Source: Dugong dugon
Taxonomy: Eukaryota; Chordata; Mammalia; Sirenia; Dugongidae
Assembly (NCBI GenBank): GCA_030035585.1
Contig: CM057482.1
Coordinates: 57,230,828-57,294,827, forward strand
Reading direction: 5' to 3'
Length of the DNA: 64,000 nt
The notes below the pieces were generated by a model, which ran no database searches, was not told the origin of the DNA, and saw only the letters and a program-made list of their open reading frames with translations. Below are positions 37,214 to 47,649 of this stretch, in pieces (the first letter of the stretch is position 1; every line of letters begins with the position of its first letter). Both the position numbers and the translations under genes were made by a program.

Positions 37214-38300
37214 TTTATATCAAGGAAATGCTCACATGGTTGTAGAGGCTGGAAAGTCCCAAACTTTTAGGCCAGCATGGAGGGTTCTCCTGACTCATGT
37301 ACATGCAGGGGCTGGCAGTTCCCAAATTCAGCAGGTAAGACAGCAGGCCTCTGGCTCATGGGCTATGGAGGCTGACAAATCCTAAGATCAGCATGTAAGC
37401 TGTTAGCTCAAGTCCCAAGAACTGGAGATCAGATGAACAGGATCCAACTCTAGGATCCAGAGTGAGCCAGCAAGCTTCGCCAGAAAGTCCACACATATTG
37501 AGTGCAGGCCACACCCTCAAGGAAACTCCTCATAGCAGAGTTGGTTGCTCATAGCCGATCTCGTCATGGAGATTACATTATATCAGATCTGATTAGGGAG
37601 GTTATTACATCATTATACAGCTGTCAAATTACAGCATAACTGCCAAACCATTGAGAATCATAGCTCAGCCAAGTTGACACACAACCTTAACTATCACATG
37701 ATCTATTCTCGAGAATATTCTATGTCACTAGAAAAGAATGTATACTTTGCTGCTGTTGGGCCAAGTCTTCTATATAAGTCTATGAAGTCAAGTTGGTTGA
37801 TTGTGGCTGTTAGATCTTCTGTATCTTTGTTGAGTTTCTTTCTAGATGTTCTGTCCTTTATCGAGAGTGGTGTGTTGAAGTCTCCTACTATTATTGTGGA
37901 ACTGTCTATTTCTTTTTTCAGTGCTGCTAGAGTTTGTTTTATGTATTTTAGAGTGCTGTCATTGGGTGCACAGATACTTAGTAAGGTTATGTCTTCTTTG
38001 TGGATTTTCCCTTTAATCATTTTATGTTGTCCTTCCTTCCATTTTATGGTGGATTTTGTCTTAAAGTCTATTTTTTCTGAGATAAGGATTGACACTTTTG
38101 CTCTTTTTTTGTTGCTGTTTGCTTGATATTTTTTCCTATCCTTTGATTTTTAATATATTTATGTCTTTGTGTCTAAGGTGTGTCTCTTGTAGACAGCATA
38201 TTGATGGGTCATGTTTTTTTTAGTCCATTCTGCCACTCTCTGTCTCTTTATGGGTGCATTTAGTGTGATTATCAGTAAGTATGAGTTTATTGCTGTCATA
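36570..38300 (-). pseudogene. L1 no. 1 ORF2, N-terminal half with endonuclease
   Basis: The open stretch at 37703-38095 (minus) carries the endonuclease active-site segment VGDFNTPLSIKDRTSRK and the preceding KEDITLLSICAPND. Further pieces of the same ORF lie toward 36570. The coding order is cut at the solo LTR (37135-37698), which sits just C-terminal to the endonuclease. Confidence 0.85.
37135..37698 (-). mobile_element. Solo ERVL/MLT2-like LTR
   Basis: A 564-bp LTR. Read on the minus strand it begins TGTGATAGTTAAGG and ends CCTAAGACA. The 5-bp flanks are tggtc (37130-37134) and tgatc (37699-37703), consistent with an ERVL-type 5-bp duplication plus one later change. A (TA)n(GA)n run at 37183-37213 lies in the usual AT-rich place near its 3' end. 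The host L1 continues on both sides. Confidence 0.87.
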
Positions 38301-38799
38301 GTATGTGTTTTTTTGTTTGTTTGTTTGTTTTTTTGTGGTGCTGATGTTTTATCTGTTCTCTTACTTTTCTGTGCTGAATTCCTTTTATTTGTGGATTTTC
38401 TATTTTTTTCTTATAGATTTTGTGTTTACTGAGCTGCTATGTTTTTGTTCTTTTTATTTTGATAAGTAGGTTTGTTAACTTTTTTTTTGGTTACCATGAA
38501 ATTTATCCTTATTTTCCTAAGTTTGAACAGTCTTTTATTACTTGATATCAACTTGATTTCCTCTCCATTTGAAATTTCTATACCTCCACCGTTTATTCCC
38601 CCTTTTATTGTTTTGACGTTGTTGTCATTTACTGATTGGTGTCTCAGTTTTCCTATTTTAATTCGTTTAGCTTTGTTTTATTACTGAGAGTTCTTTACCT
38701 AGGTTGGTCTGGCTGATGCTGTCCTTTATCCTAGCCTCAAGTTGTTGTCTGGTGTTCTTGCTTCTCTAACTGAAGGACTCCATTAAATATTTGTTGTAA

Positions 38800-39900
38800 G
38801 TTTGATTTTGTTTGTACAAACTCCCTTAATTTCTGTTTATCAGGAAATGTTTTAATTTCATGATTGTATTTGAGAGAAGGTTTTAAAGGATAGTCTTGTT
38901 TTGCAGGGTTTTTTTCTTACAAGGTTTTATATATGTCATCCCATTAGCCTTCTTGCTTGCATAGTTTCTGCTGAGTAATCAGCGTTTAGTCTGATTGTTT
39001 TCCTTTTGTAAGTGACTTTTCGTTTTTCTCCAGCTGCTCTAAGGATTCTTTGTGTTTGCTTTTGGCAAGTGTGATTATGATATGTCTTGAAGAATTGCAT
39101 TTGGGGTCCACCTTATATGGGGTTCATTGAGCTTCTTGGATGCTCAGCTTTTCATCTTTTATGACATTTGTGAAGTTTTCTGCCAACAAATCTTCAGCAA
39201 TTGTCTCTATGTTTTCCATTTCCCCCCTCCCTGTTTTGGAACTCTAATCATGTGCAAAAGTTTGCTTTTGATTGTGTCCCACATAATTCTTAGGTTTTCT
39301 TTATTCTTTTCTCTGATTTTTCCTCAAAGTGGTATCTATGTGTTTGTTTTCAATTCACTGATTCTGTCTTTCATTGTTTCAAATTTGCTTCTAAAACCTT
39401 CTATTGTGTTGTCCATTTCTGAAATTTTATTGTTTATTTTTTGGATTTCTAGTTGCTGTTTTGTATGATTTCGAATTCTTTATTTTGATGTTTTGTTCTT
39501 GTATTATTTGTTGAATTATTTTATTGCTTCGACTGTGTTTTCCTTGATTTTGGCTATATTTTCATTGGTATTGTCTTTTTTCATGATTTTGTCTATTATT
39601 TCCCCTGTTTTTGTCTGTTTTCCTTTATCTATTTCCTAATTTTGGAGAGTCCTGAATATTAGTCTTTTTAATTCCATATTAGGTGGTTCCATTGCCTTTT
39701 CTCCTATTAGAAGGTTACCTGATTCTTTATTTTCATCACTTGCTGTAGCTATCTTGTCCTGCTTTTTTATGTTTTGATATTGTTTGCTGTCTCTTAGACA
39801 TTAAGATATTATATTCTTTATTTGTTGATTGTGTTTTCTTTTGTTTCATCTTGTTTTTGTTTTGTTTTGATATGTCAGGGCATGATTTGCTGTTTGCTTA
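38800..39900 (-). pseudogene. L1 no. 1 ORF1, broken
   Basis: The minus-strand sequence parallels L1 no. 3 ORF1: the segment at 39127-39480 is the complement of the coiled-coil and hinge region, and 38880-39060 of the C-terminal domain. No long open frame survives. The plus-strand open frame at 39127-39468 is its shadow. Confidence 0.7.
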
Positions 39901-40099
39901 TCTTTGGACATAATAGCTCGCACTATCTTATCTGGGTGGGCAGAGCAGCAGCAGGCAGTAAGAGCCCACTTTGCTGTACACTGGTTTGGCAAGGTGGCTA
40001 AGGGCAGACTGGGCTGGCACTGTCTGCCCCTGATATTGGTCCAGAGGTGTAGGTGCATTCATAGCCCCATACCAGATGGGCATGGGTGTTAGATGTGGA

Positions 40100-41000
40100 G
40101 TGGTATGGGCTCAATCCCCACCACTCAGCAGCTGGTTGAGTGGCAGGAGGGGAAGTGTGGTGTGGGCTAGGTGTGGAAGTGGGCCTGAGTGTCAGTGACA
40201 CTCTAGATGTGGTGGCTCAGTGGGGGCAGGCAGGAAGGGGGGAGGTGGTGTACCAGACTAGATGGGAGGGAGAAAGAAAACAGAGAAAAAAATGGTGGCA
40301 TGAGATGGCGAGCGGAGGTGGGGTCATCCACGGGAAAGGGAGGGGAGGTGGAGTACAGGGTTAGGTGGGAGGGAGAAAGAAGAGAAGGAAATAAAATGAA
40401 AAAAGAGTAGAAAAGAAAAAAGTAAAAAAGTTAAATAAATAGATAAATAGAAGATGTACTTGTGCCAGAGGTGGGCTGGTACACTGGTGACACTTTATCT
40501 GCAGTCATGCTTTGGAGGCTAATGGGAAGGGAGGGGAGGGGAGGTGGATTATGGGGCTGGGTGAGGGAAAAAGAAAAGAAAGAAAAAACGGTGGTGCAGC
40601 AGAAGCTGTTGGTTGGGGCTGGGTGGATCTGTGGTGGTGGCAAGCTCATGGGTCTCTAGCCATGGCAATGCAGTGGGGGGCCGTTGGGTAGGGGGTTGAA
40701 GTGAATTTTGGGGCTAGTTGGGAAGGAGAAAGAAAAGAAAGAAAGAGGAAAAATGGCACTGTGGAGGCTGGTGAGTTGTGGTGGGGAGGACCTTGGAGTT
40801 GATGGGCAGGGGAGTTGGTGTTTGGGGGCTAGGTGGCAGGGAGAAAGTAAAGAAAGAAAAAAAGGAAAAAACATGGCATAGCGGCAGGAGCAGGCAGGAA
40901 TAGGAGGAGGGAGGAAGTAAGAAAAGAAAGAAAGAAAAAAAAGTCACACTGCTGAAGGAGTCAGGGCAGACCTGGGGAGTGAGGGAGCTCATATTGTGGA
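40100..41000 (-). repeat. GA-rich (sense CT-rich) repeated units in L1 no. 1 5' region
   Basis: 'gggagaaag'-type blocks followed by A/G runs recur near 40265, 40370, 40560, 40720, 40835 and 40905, alternating with GT-rich text. Read in the sense of the L1 they are T/CT-rich units like those upstream of ORF1 in L1 no. 3, but the spacing is irregular (about 75-190 bp). Confidence 0.65.
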
Positions 41001-41520
41001 CCCCAGTGGTGAAGGCTGCCAGGATGGGGAGGTGGATTCTTGTTTCTACTCACCAGAAGGGTGAGGGATGGGAAAGCATGTTTCTCTAGTTACTGGGTGT
41101 TCTGTCTCTTGTTATGAGCTCCTTGAAATTGTCTTCCCATACTCCTTGTCTGCGGTCATTGCTGGCTGTATTTCAAGATGACGACTCTGTGCCGTGTTAG
41201 TTGGCAGGGTCCTCCACTCTGTATCTTTCCTCATTCTCTCTTTTCCGTCAGTTTCTTCTTCCATTTGGTGGTTCGATCTGGTTCTTTATCCCTTAATTTG
41301 ATGCTCAGGTTTTCAAGATTGACAATTGTAGCTGTTTTACTTAGTTTTTCAGGTCTTTGCTGCAGGAGGAAGGCATGGTGTGTCTGTCTAGGGTGCCATG
41401 TTGGCTTCACCTCCTAAGATTTTTAAAAATTTTTAATATGTTTTTCTTTCTGATGATGCTTATCAGTGATTTTATTATTATGTTTCTAGGTGTGGTTTTG
41501 TTTTTGTTTATCCTTCTTGG

Positions 41521-41722
41521 AAGGAGCCCTGTGGCGCAATGGTTAAGAGATCAGCTATTAACCGACAGCTTGGTGGTTTAAATCCACCCACAGGCTCCAC
41601 AGAAGAAAGATCTGATGATGCAGTTCCTTAAAGATTACAGCGAAGAAAACTCTATGTAGCAATTCTACTCTGTCACATGGGGTTACACTGATTTGTAATA
41701 GACTCAAGGTCTCCCAACAACA
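41521..41722 (+). mobile_element. AfroSINE, longer variant
   Basis: The head 'gccctgtggcgcaatggtta' is followed by an extra segment with 'gaagaaagatctgatgatgc' and 'ttaaagattacagc' before the body. This fits the longer AfroSINE subtype. A 9-bp duplication ccttcttgg flanks it (41512-41520 and about 41725-41733). Confidence 0.85.
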
Positions 41723-41872
41723 AGCCTTCTTGGGATTCATTGAGCTTCTAGGATCTATGTGTTTATAGCTTTCATCTAATGTGCATTATTTTTGGTTAAT
41801 TTTTTTTTTTTTAAATATCATCCTTCCAACTTCTAGGACTCCAATTACACGTATATTTGACACTGATATAAT

Positions 41873-41948
41873 CCCAAAAAAACAAAACCAAATCCCTTGC
41901 CATGGAGTTCATTCTGAGTCATAGCAACCCTATATGGCACTGAATCCT
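41873..41948 (-). mobile_element. AfroSINE 3' fragment
   Basis: The complement of an AfroSINE tail and body end ('aaaaccaaatcccttgccat' ... 'agtcatagcaaccctat'), truncated after about 75 bases. Confidence 0.7.
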
Positions 41949-42840
41949 TGTAAAAAAGAAATTTTGGTCTGTTTTCCACTGTGTTTTAGTTTGGAAACTG
42001 TATATTGCTATGTCTGCAAATTCTCTTTCCTTTTCTTTTGTAGTGTCTAATCTGCTTTTAGTTATGTCCAGTGACATGTTAGTTTTGAAATTTTTATTTT
42101 AAGCTTTAAATATTCCATTTGGTTCTTTTTCATGCAGTTATTGTCTTCATCACGTACATTTTTCCTTTAAACCATTGAGCTTCTTTAGAGAAACTTCTAA
42201 AAAAATTCCTTATCTGCTTATTTGATCATTTCTCTCATTTTTGGATGTTTTTAATGAATGATTTTTTTATACGTACATTTTCCTGCTTCTTCGTATGTTA
42301 TTAATTCTTGGTTAGATGCTGCATATTGTGAATTTTATGTTGTTCGGTGCTGGATTTTATTGTTTTCTTTTAACTAGTGTTGCACTTTGTTCTGACAGTT
42401 ATGTTACTTTCTGCTCAGCTTAATCTTTTCAAGTATAATGTTAAAGCTTTTTATTAGGGTGGTCTAAAGTAGCCTTCACTCTAAGGCTAGTTTGGTCATA
42501 CTACTAAATTATGACCCTTCTGTGCTATCTACTATCTCCTCCAACAAGGAGCCTTTACTCTGTCTAGTTTGAATTTGGATATCTCCAAGTCCTGTGTAAT
42601 CTTTGAGAGTTATTCAGCTTACAGCTCCCTGGTTATTCTTTGCTTGCTTTGGGGAGACTCATCCTGCTCATCCACATCTTGGTACTCATCAACAGATACA
42701 AGGGGACACAAATGTCTGGAACTCTCTCTCTGCATAGCTTCCTCCTCTCCCATCCTATATTCTGTCAGTTCAGCCTATTACAGTCTTTTATAACTCTGAT
42801 CTCTGTCTTCTCAACTCAGTGATTCTGCCATGTTTGTTAA

Positions 42841-43988
42841 GCTTCATTTCATTGCATTGTGGCCCACACAGTGTCTCAAGACAGAAAGCTAGGGCAATTG
42901 TAAAAGTCTTCTCATTTGTTACCCTTCTCTAAGGGATGACAGTACTGCACTGTCTATAGTTCATTGTCTAAACTCAATTTTTTAGTATATTTTTTTCAGT
43001 TTCCTAGTTGTTTATGGTAGGAGGGAAAGCCCAGCCACATTTACATTATTATGGCTCAAACGAGAAATCTTAAGTTCACTTGATTTTAGAAAAGTGACAG
43101 TTGAAAATTAAATTGTCATTACTCCAGGACAGATCCAGTGATCTGAAAGCAGCAAGTGTTCTTATCTCAGTGTTTTATGGAATACATATTGAGTTTACTG
43201 GCAAAACATATTGATATATTCTACCAAGTACATTTATACTAATGATAAAAATCACAAACTGAAAGGCTATTTTAAAAATCTTGTCCTAGGAATAGTACTT
43301 ACTAAAATGCCAATGGGGAGAGGGCAACTTTGTGGAAAAATCCTAAAGGTAATCAGCTGCAGTCAATTTCTAATTGACTGAAGAAATAAAAGACAAGAAT
43401 TGTCCTAATACCAGTGAAAATGCAAAACATTTTTGAGTCAATAAGTAATTCAGTTTATTCTTGTCTTCCTTCACCTGAAACCTACTATATAAGGTTACCA
43501 GAGGTAGTCTACTTATACCAGAAATGACAAATGGAAAGACCTTAAATGAATGATGATATAATACACATTTCCAAAACATTACTATAGATTATAGCATATG
43601 CAATATGTAATAGCCTTTAAAAGTCTATTAATCATTCAGCTTTGTCAAAAGTACCGTTATTATTTTTTTTTCAGATTGATGTCATTACCTTTCTTTTCTT
43701 CTTCTTCCACTATATCATTTTTCATACCTGACTTTCTAACCTACTGGACATATTCAAAAGAGATTGCCAAATATTCACTAGTATAAATTGGGTACAATGA
43801 TACATAGAGGTACAATTAATTCTTTTAAATTTTAAAGCCACAAAAATAAGATTTTGACATAGTTTCAAAAGTTCAACACCAAATTAGGGCTGCATCTAAA
43901 TGAGTAATACAAATTAAAACCACAGGTAAAAATATAGGAAAAAATCTGTGATTTCAACACAAGTGAGTTTTGAGTAGTCCCTTTAGTT
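42841..43988. other. Unique AT-rich intergenic DNA
   Basis: No gene or repeat family was recognised in this 1.1 kb. Open frames are short and without domain signatures. Confidence 0.5.
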
Positions 43989-44059
43989 TGAAAGTCTGTA
44001 GCTTGTATTATCACTTTGTCTATAATGTCTTTTGGCACAAAGCCATACAAAATTTAATA

Positions 44060-44527
44060 TTGTTGTTAGTTGCTGTTGAATAGGCTCTGACTCATAGTGA
44101 CCTTACGTATAACAGAATGAAATGTTGCCCAGTTGTGCACTATCCTCATAATCTTTGGTATGTTTGAGCCCATTGTTGCCCCCACTGTATCAATCCATCT
44201 CATGGAGGGTTTTCATCACTTTTGCTGACCTTCTACCAAACATGATGTCCTTTTCTAACAATTGATATTTCCTGATGATGTGTCCAAAGTAAGCAAGATG
44301 AAGTGCTGCTATCCTTGCTTCTAAGGAGCATTCTGGCTGTACTTCCTCCAAAACTGACTTGTTTGCTCTTCTGGCAGTCCATGGTGTATTCAATAATCTT
44401 CACCAACATCTTTTTCATTGTCCAGCTATGTCATGCATATGAGGTGATTAAAAAGACCATGGCTTGGGTCAGGCACACTTCAGTTATCAAAGTAACATCT
44501 TTACTTTTTTAAAACTTTAAAGATAGT
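44060..44527 (-). mobile_element. RTE 3' part
   Basis: The complement of the last 470 bases of the RTE, from the tail (TTGTTGTTAG) up to the C-terminal coding region ('gcttgggtcaggcacac'). It is part of the duplicated block. Confidence 0.92.
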
Positions 44528-44689
44528 TAAGCTTATTAATCCTTCCTCCTAGATTTTGTGCTTTTGATCTAATGCTTAAGAATTTTCTTTTTTATTAGTT
44601 AATAGTATGTTTTTACTTTTATGAAAGTCTGTAGCTTCTATTATCACTTTGTCTATAATGTCTTTGGCACAGAGCCATACAAAATTTAA

Positions 44690-44862
44690 TATTGTTAGTT
44701 TCTGTTGAATAGGCTCTGAATCATAGTGACCCCATGTACAACAGAATGAAACACCGCCGTGTACTGTGCCATCCTCACATTGTTGCTATGTTTGAGCCCA
44801 TTTTTGCAGCCACTGTGTCAATTTATCTCGTTGAGGGTCTTCCTCTTTTTCAATGACCTTCT
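44690..44862 (-). mobile_element. RTE 3' end, second copy in the duplication
   Basis: A second RTE 3' end of about 170 bases, preceded by the same unique flank as the copy at 44060. It stops at 'gaccttctac'. Confidence 0.9.
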
Positions 44863-45585
44863 ACAATATTTTTACTGTGTTTTGTTCTTTAAAGTTTTAT
44901 AAATGGAAAACAATTGGAAAACTCTGAACTTGGAGTGAAATCATCTGGCTTACATCATGAAAGACTCATTCTGATGTTTGTGAAGAATTGATTGTATGGG
45001 GCGATGAGCAAACACAAGGACAAGGCAGTAGGCATAATCCAAGCAAACAACTGAGTGAGAGGAGGTGTCATTCACTGGGATACTAAATCCTGGAAGAGGT
45101 AGAGTTGAGGGCATATTGCAGGTTGAGAAGAGATACAGGCCAAGGACTGAGTATGAGTGCAATGTTGAGGGTGGTTAGCTAAAAAGGATACAACTGAGAC
45201 TCACACTGAAGTATAGTAAGGTAGGAGGAAAACCAGGAGAGGGAAAGACAATTGGAAAAAAAAAGAATAAAAAAGTCCTTTAAGAAGAAAGGCAACTGGT
45301 TTGGCACTTGCTTTGGCAGGTTGGAAGACACTGAGGAACTTTAGCAAAGTAGTTATGGTGTCCTGGGGCCTTGGCTAATTCCGTTGTTGTTAGGCGGCAA
45401 GGATAGATTTGGCTAGGTAACAAGGCCTCTATTAGGGATATTGTAGGTTTTCTTTCTTGCTTCACTAAAAATTAGAATTTTATACTGTCAAAACATATAC
45501 TGTTTTTAGTTTTTTAAAAACTATTTTGTCATTGTTAAGAGTATACACAGCAAAATATGGTTTCATATTCTACCATGTTTGAGAC
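44863..45585. other. Unassigned DNA, partly an old dispersed repeat
   Basis: Bases 45040-45245 ('gagaggaggtgtcattcact', 'ggccaaggactgagtatgag', 'gtaggaggaaaaccaggaga') resemble an old mammalian dispersed repeat that I cannot name with confidence. The rest is unassigned. Confidence 0.4.
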
Positions 45586-45623
45586 ACATCCACACCCACA
45601 CACACATATATATATGTGTGTGT

Positions 45624-45663
<40 letters not shown>

Positions 45664-45668
45664 TTCTT
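45586..45668. repeat. (CA)n/(TA)n microsatellite with T-run
   Basis: A compound CA, TATA and GT array of about 70 bp ending in a T-run. Apparent open frames across it on both strands are low-complexity artefacts. Confidence 0.95.
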
Positions 45669-45829
45669 CTGGGATATTGGGATATACATTGAAATGCTGT
45701 GTTGAAGGTACTTTATTCCTGGATAACCTCTCCACTCTACTTATGAGGCCTGGATGTCTTGGTTGAGATGATAATGAGGAGTATCAACAACCCAAGATTT
45801 CCTGATGGACCCCAGAAATTAATTATTTT

Positions 45830-46656
45830 ACTATTTCAGCAAATATTTTTCTCCAAAGTATTTTTTTTTTTTTTTTGTGGCTACCATGTATATCCCAGAG
45901 TGAGTTTAGACGATCCAGGATTTACTCAGCTAAATTCAAAATGTATGGGTAAATTGTAATTATTTGCCATTGCAAGTAAAGCTATGATGAACAGCTTTGT
46001 TTATTACTTTGCAAACATCTTGGAACTGGAATTTATGGAGCCAATGGAATGCTTGTTTCGACAAATCCTTGTGGTCTTTTGATTGTTTTCTGGTGTTTTA
46101 TTTCTTTGCTAATTTGATAGGGAAAAAAAGTTTTCTATCATAGTTTTCATTACTGATTGTTTCAGTTTGCATTTGTATGATTTTTAACAAGATTAAATTT
46201 TTTTTAACGTTTAGTAAACATTTTTATTTTTTCTATGTAGATTTTCTCTTCAAAATATTTGTTAATTTGTCCATGGTATAGGAATTTAGATTTAGAATTT
46301 TATGTGCTAGTTTTTCTAAGAATGTCTACATTTGTCTTTTGATTTTTCTTTTTATTCTTTTAAGGTGGTGTAGTGGATAAGAGCTACCACTGCTAACCAG
46401 AAGGTCGGCAGTTCAAATCCACCAGCCACTTCTTGGAAACCCTGTGGGGCAGTTCTCTGCCTTACAGGCCACTATGATTTGGAATGGACTTGATGGCAAT
46501 GAGTTTGTGCTGTTACTAGGTTTATATAAGTTTTAAAAATAAGTTTAGTCAAATGTGTTAATATTTTGTTTTGTGGATCATATGTAAGACATTGTAGTTG
46601 CAATAAACTCTAGAGCAAATTATATGTACATATTTTCTTCTACTTATAAAATTATG
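45830..46656 (-). mobile_element. Old antisense L1/HAL1 fragment
   Basis: Diverged complement of the 3' part of an L1-type ORF2 ('tattcccagag'-like segment, 'taaagctatgatgaac', 'atggtataggaattt'). It resumes beyond the younger L1 no. 2 at 54351, so it is one old element split by that insertion. Confidence 0.65.
46362..46512 (+). mobile_element. AfroSINE
   Basis: A near-complete AfroSINE with head 'ggtggtgtagtggataagag', 'ccagaaggtcggcagttc' and body, and a degraded tail. Confidence 0.93.
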
Positions 46657-47649
46657 TGTTGTTCTATATTTATATTTTTGGTATGTGTTTTGACAGATTA
46701 TTATTTTTTTAATTTTTTATTGTTGTAGTTTAAATGAAGTTTACATTTCAAGTTAGTCTCCCATACAAAAATTTATACATATGTTGTTATATGACTTTAA
46801 TTTCTCACCCCATACTGAGACACCACACTCCTCCTTTCCACTCTGGATTTCCCATGTCCATTTAACCAGTTCCTAACCCTCTCTGCCTTCCCATCTCACC
46901 TCTGGACAGAAGCTGCCCATTTAGTCTCTTGTATCTACTTGAGCTAAGAGGCACACTCCTCATGAGTATCACTTTATGTCCCACAGTGCAGTTCAATCCC
47001 TGTTTGAAGAGTTGGCCTCGGAAATTGTTTTAGTTCTGGGCTGAGAGAGAATCCAGGGGCCATGTTTTCTGGGGCTCCTCCAGTCTCAGTCAGACCATTA
47101 AATCTGGTCTTCTTACTAGAATTTGAGTTCTGCATCCCATCTTCCTGCTGCTGCATCAGGGACTCTCTGTTGTGTTCCCTGTCAGGGTAATCATTGGTGG
47201 TAGACAGGCACCATCTAGTTCTTCTGGTCTCAGGCTGATGAAGTCTCTGGTTTACGTGGGCCTTTCTGTCTCTTGGGCTAATACTTTCCTCACATCTTTG
47301 GTGTTATTCATTCTCCTTTACTGCAGGTGGTAGGGACCAATTGATGCATCTTAGATGGTCTCTTGCAAGCTTTTAAGATCCCAGACACCGATCCCCAAAG
47401 TAGGAGGCACAACATTTTCTTAATAAGCTTTGTTATGCCAATTGACCTAGATGTCCCCTGAAAGCATGGTCCCCAGCCCCTTACCCCTGCTACTCTGTCC
47501 CTCAAAGTGTTTGACTGTATTCAGGAAACTTCTTAGCTTTGGTTTAGTCCAGTTGTGCTGACTTCCCCTGTATTGTGTGCTGTCCTTCTCTTCGCCTAAG
47601 ATAATTCTTGTCTACTGTCTAGTTAGTAAATAACCCTCAACCTCCCTCC

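Larger units (their letters stand above)
27421..41416 (-). mobile_element. Younger antisense L1 (no. 1) carrying nested insertions
   Basis: The L1 reads on the minus strand from a 5' end near 41416 (complement of 'cttcacctcct') to a truncated 3' UTR at 27421. Two insertions interrupt it: an RTE at 30358-36053, itself holding another L1, and a solo LTR at 37135-37698. Without them the element is about 7.7 kb. ORF2 lies at about 28400-38300 (split), ORF1 at about 38800-39900, and a GA-rich (sense CT-rich) 5' region at 40100-41000. The reading frames are broken. Confidence 0.88.
41417..42840 (-). mobile_element. Old antisense L1/HAL1-like 5' part
   Basis: The complement of an old ORF1 occupies 41417-42200 ('ccttcttgggattcattgag' and following). 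A 5'-end segment at 42460-42830 has the 'cactctaaggctagtttgg' and 'tactaaattatgaccctt' pattern of old L1/HAL1 5' regions. It is interrupted by two AfroSINE copies. It may be the 5' end of L1 copy B (21940-25365), displaced by later insertions. Confidence 0.6.
43989..44862. repeat. Direct duplication, period 633 bp
   Basis: The block starting tgaaagtctgtagctt at 43989 recurs at 44622. Both copies carry about 70 bp of non-LINE sequence followed by an RTE 3' end with the same unusual change (gttgaataggctctga). The second copy stops at about 44862. Confidence 0.85.

Noticed and set aside
36570..39468. Plus-strand hydrophobic open frames resembling membrane proteins
   Set aside because: They are complements of L1 ORF1/ORF2. 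Lys/Asn-rich L1 proteins read backwards give Phe/Leu/Ile-rich frames. The same applies to 28685-30159 and 49404-52178.
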